8,339 nt of DNA from Deltaproteobacteria bacterium (GTDB taxonomy: Bacteria > Myxococcota > Myxococcia > Myxococcales > 40CM-4-68-19): NCBI GenBank assembly GCA_018266095.1, contig JAFEBC010000013.1, positions 1 through 8,339 of the forward strand. The letters run 5' to 3'. How positions within the stretch are numbered: the stretch's first letter is position 1; each line of letters opens with the position of its first letter. The notes beneath the pieces are model-generated. The model was given only the letters and a program-made list of their open reading frames with translations, did not search any database and was not told where the DNA came from. A program made the position numbers and the translations under genes. Positions 6,474 to 8,339 of the stretch are shown in pieces.

Positions 6474-8213
6474 TCAGGCGATGCTGCGCGAACCGCGCTC
6501 GGCGAGCAACGTCTGAACGTCCTGGTCCTCGAGGTGCACCAGCGCCACCACGAGATCCCCCGGCTGGGAGCGGCTCAGCGCCGACTTCAGCGAAGCGAGC
6601 TCGCTCTCGTGCTGCTCGATCGCCTCGTGCGGCAGACCGCGCTCGTGGAGCAGCCGCGCCAGGATCGCCGGCACCTCGCCGGGCTTCCGGCCGCGCAGAT
6701 AGTCCGGCAGATCGCGCACGAGCACGCGCGCAGGCCTCATGGCGATGAGCTCATCCGCGATGTCGCCCAGGTTGCGGTCCGACCGGTCGCCCGCGCAGGC
6801 CGCGAGCACCGTGAGCGCGCCAGTCGCGTGCGGGAGCCCCGTGCGCCCCGCGCGCAGCGCCTGCACCAGCTTGCCCACCTGCGCGATGCCGTGCGCGTTG
6901 TGCCCGAAGTCGAGCAGCACGAACACGCCCTGCGAGTCGACCAGATTGCCGCGGCCCGGGTTGTCCTCGTGCGAGCTCTTGAAGCTCCTGAGCCCGCGCG
7001 CGATCGCGTCCCGAGGCAGGCCCAGCGCGGTCGCCAGGGCCGCCACGCCGAGCGCGTTGGCGAGGTTGTACGTGGCTGCGCCGCCCCAGGTCAGCGGAAC
7101 TTCATCCACGCGGACGAGCGCAGTCCACGGGCCCTCGCCCGTACGCGACGCCAGCGCGCCATCGATCACGCTCCACGTGTCGCCGCCCATTCGCGCGTGC
7201 CGCTGCACGTGTTCATTGCGCGGCTCGAGCGCGAACCACGTCAGCGGCGCCGAGAACGTGCCCGGCGCTTCGATCGACAGCTTCACCAACTGCGCGTCGT
7301 CTGCGTTCAACACCACGCGCCCCGCAGGCTTCACGATCGTCCCCACAACCGCCTTCGCGCGCGCCAACTGCTCGACCGAATCGATCCCGTACTCGCCCAG
7401 GTGATCGTCGGCCACGTTGGTGATCAGCGCCGCGTCCGCGCGATCGATGGCGAGCCCGCGCCGCAGGATCCCGCCGCGCGCCGTCTCCAGCACGGCCACC
7501 TCGACGTCCTCGCGCCGCAGCACGAGCCGCGCCGCTCCGGGGCCCGTGTAGTCGCCGCGCTCGATCACCTGCTCATCGACCGCCACGAAGTCCGTCGACG
7601 CGAGCCCCACGTGCTTGCCCGCCGTCTTCACGACGCGCGCGAGCAAGCGCGCCGAAGTGCTCTTGCCATTGGTGCCCGTGATCAGCGCGACCGGGATGCG
7701 CGCGAACGATCCCCACTCGATCGCCGCCGCGTCCGGCAGCGCGTCCAGCGCAAACGAGCGCGAGCCCTTGCCGGTGCCCAGGGACAGCGTCTCGTCGTCC
7801 CACAACAGCGGCACCTCGCGCCGCGCCGCCTCCTGCGCCAGCGCGACCAGCACCGGCCGCCGCTGCTCGTCGCGCTTGGTGCGCAGCTCGCTCAGCATCG
7901 GCTCGTCGAGCGTGGTCTCATTGCGCAGCCGCTTCGTCGCGCGCTCGATCGCCGCGTCGTTCACGTCGCTCGCCACCATCAGCACATCGAGCGGAGCCTC
8001 GAAGGCCAGCGCCGCGCCATTGGTGAACCTCCGCACCGACGGATTCACCAGCGCGAGCTCCAGCCGCTGCGCCAGGTCGCGCACCTCCTCTTCCCAGAGC
8101 GCGATCGCGCGCTGCGGATCCTCGCCTTCCTCGAACGCAACCTCGGCCACGGCGCCCGCGCGGCGCGTGTGCAGGTTCGGCCCAGCCAGCCGTCGCGAGT
8201 CGAGCAGGCGCAT
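6474..8213 (-). CDS. Mur ligase related to cyanophycin synthetase, lacking the ATP-grasp domain
   Basis: The gene encodes 579 residues. The C-terminal part (about 165-579) matches the Mur-ligase (M) half of cyanophycin synthetase CphA: P-loop GTNGKST 180-186, ETARGGILRRGL 243-254, NVADDHLG 266-273, YNLANALGVAALA 382-394, NPGRGNL 419-425, DFGHNAHGI 435-443, GDRSDRNLGDIADEL 475-489 and LRGRKPGEVPAIL 506-518. The first residues (LLDSRRLAGPNLHTRRAG) resemble the extreme N-terminus of CphA (R-x-L-x-GPN), but the central ATP-grasp domain that adds aspartate is absent; CphA is about 870-900 residues. In CphA the M half forms an isopeptide bond between arginine and an aspartate side chain, so this enzyme probably makes an ATP-dependent amide bond on an acidic acceptor; the real substrates are unknown. 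It starts 6 bases after the stop of an upstream gene with only a weak Shine-Dalgarno site, which suggests coupling, and is followed by the kinase 7 bases downstream. It is predicted to be cytoplasmic. Confidence 0.88.
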   Translation of the reverse strand: MRLLDSRRLAGPNLHTRRAGAVAEVAFEEGEDPQRAIALWEEEVRDLAQRLELALVNPSVRRFTNGAALAFEAPLDVLMVASDVNDAAIERATKRLRNETTLDEPMLSELRTKRDEQRRPVLVALAQEAARREVPLLWDDETLSLGTGKGSRSFALDALPDAAAIEWGSFARIPVALITGTNGKSTSARLLARVVKTAGKHVGLASTDFVAVDEQVIERGDYTGPGAARLVLRREDVEVAVLETARGGILRRGLAIDRADAALITNVADDHLGEYGIDSVEQLARAKAVVGTIVKPAGRVVLNADDAQLVKLSIEAPGTFSAPLTWFALEPRNEHVQRHARMGGDTWSVIDGALASRTGEGPWTALVRVDEVPLTWGGAATYNLANALGVAALATALGLPRDAIARGLRSFKSSHEDNPGRGNLVDSQGVFVLLDFGHNAHGIAQVGKLVQALRAGRTGLPHATGALTVLAACAGDRSDRNLGDIADELIAMRPARVLVRDLPDYLRGRKPGEVPAILARLLHERGLPHEAIEQHESELASLKSALSRSQPGDLVVALVHLEDQDVQTLLAERGSRSIA

Positions 8214-8219
8214 GGCTGG

Positions 8220-8339
8220 CTAGTCTTCGGTCTCGCGCGCCAGACGCACGCCGCGCTCGTCCTGGATGAGCGGCATCGAGCTGAGCGCCAGCGCCGCCCG
8301 CGGCTCGTCTTCGACCGCGGCTGCATGGCCCGCGGAAGC
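8220..8339 (-). CDS. C-terminal fragment of an unrecognised gene
   Basis: The last 39 codons before a TAG at 8222-8220 are visible, reading ASAGHAAVEDEPRAALALSS then MPLIQDERGVRLARETED. About 33 of 39 codons end in G or C, as in the other genes here, which supports this frame. I do not recognise the family from so short a tail. It ends 6 bases before the Mur ligase ATG, so the two are probably co-transcribed and may act together; a cyanophycin-type partner would be a reasonable guess from position alone but nothing in these residues shows it. A competing frame starting near 8326 is a shadow running into the Mur ligase gene. Confidence 0.6.
   Translation of the reverse strand, partial: ASAGHAAAVEDEPRAALALSSMPLIQDERGVRLARETED

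Noticed and set aside
3542..6748. A 1068-codon open frame on the plus strand opposite the kinase
   Set aside because: The minus-strand frame carries every kinase motif. The plus-strand frame is rich in Arg/Ala/Leu/His/Gln without any recognisable domain, as expected when a GC-rich gene is read on the opposite strand.

Overview
The window is GC-rich and every convincing gene lies on the minus strand, with strong G/C preference at third codon positions. A Hanks-type Ser/Thr kinase with a membrane anchor and a long helical-repeat tail, a cyanophycin-synthetase-like Mur ligase, and an ArsA/Get3-like ATPase pair together suggest a myxobacterium (Myxococcota). That assignment is an inference from gene content; no rRNA or marker gene is present.

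In transcription order (right to left) the layout is as follows. (1) The last 39 codons of an unrecognised gene (8220-8339). (2) A 579-residue Mur ligase resembling the C-terminal ligase half of cyanophycin synthetase but without its ATP-grasp domain (6474-8213). (3) A 1027-residue transmembrane Ser/Thr kinase whose C-terminal half is a run of about eleven 45-residue repeats (3383-6466). (4) Two ArsA/Get3-family ATPases that overlap by an ATGA (2346-3293 and 1216-2349). (5) A secreted chalcone-isomerase-like protein (606-1163). (6) A 199-base gap holding a long imperfect palindrome (494-563). (7) The N-terminal 135 codons of a SnoaL/DUF4440-like putative lipoprotein, running off the left edge (1-406).

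Gaps are 6, 7, 89, -4 and 52 bases from gene 1 to gene 5, so genes 1-3 look like one transcription unit, and genes 4-5 are either part of it or start a second one in the 89-base gap. The lipoprotein gene is set apart by the palindrome and probably has its own promoter.

The most interesting points are these. The two ATPases have lost different active-site residues in a complementary way, which predicts an obligate heterodimer with one working ATP site. The Mur ligase is a cyanophycin-synthetase relative that cannot carry out the aspartate-adding half reaction. The palindrome pairs much better as minus-strand RNA than as plus-strand RNA. No RNA genes, CRISPR arrays, insertion sequences or origins were found.
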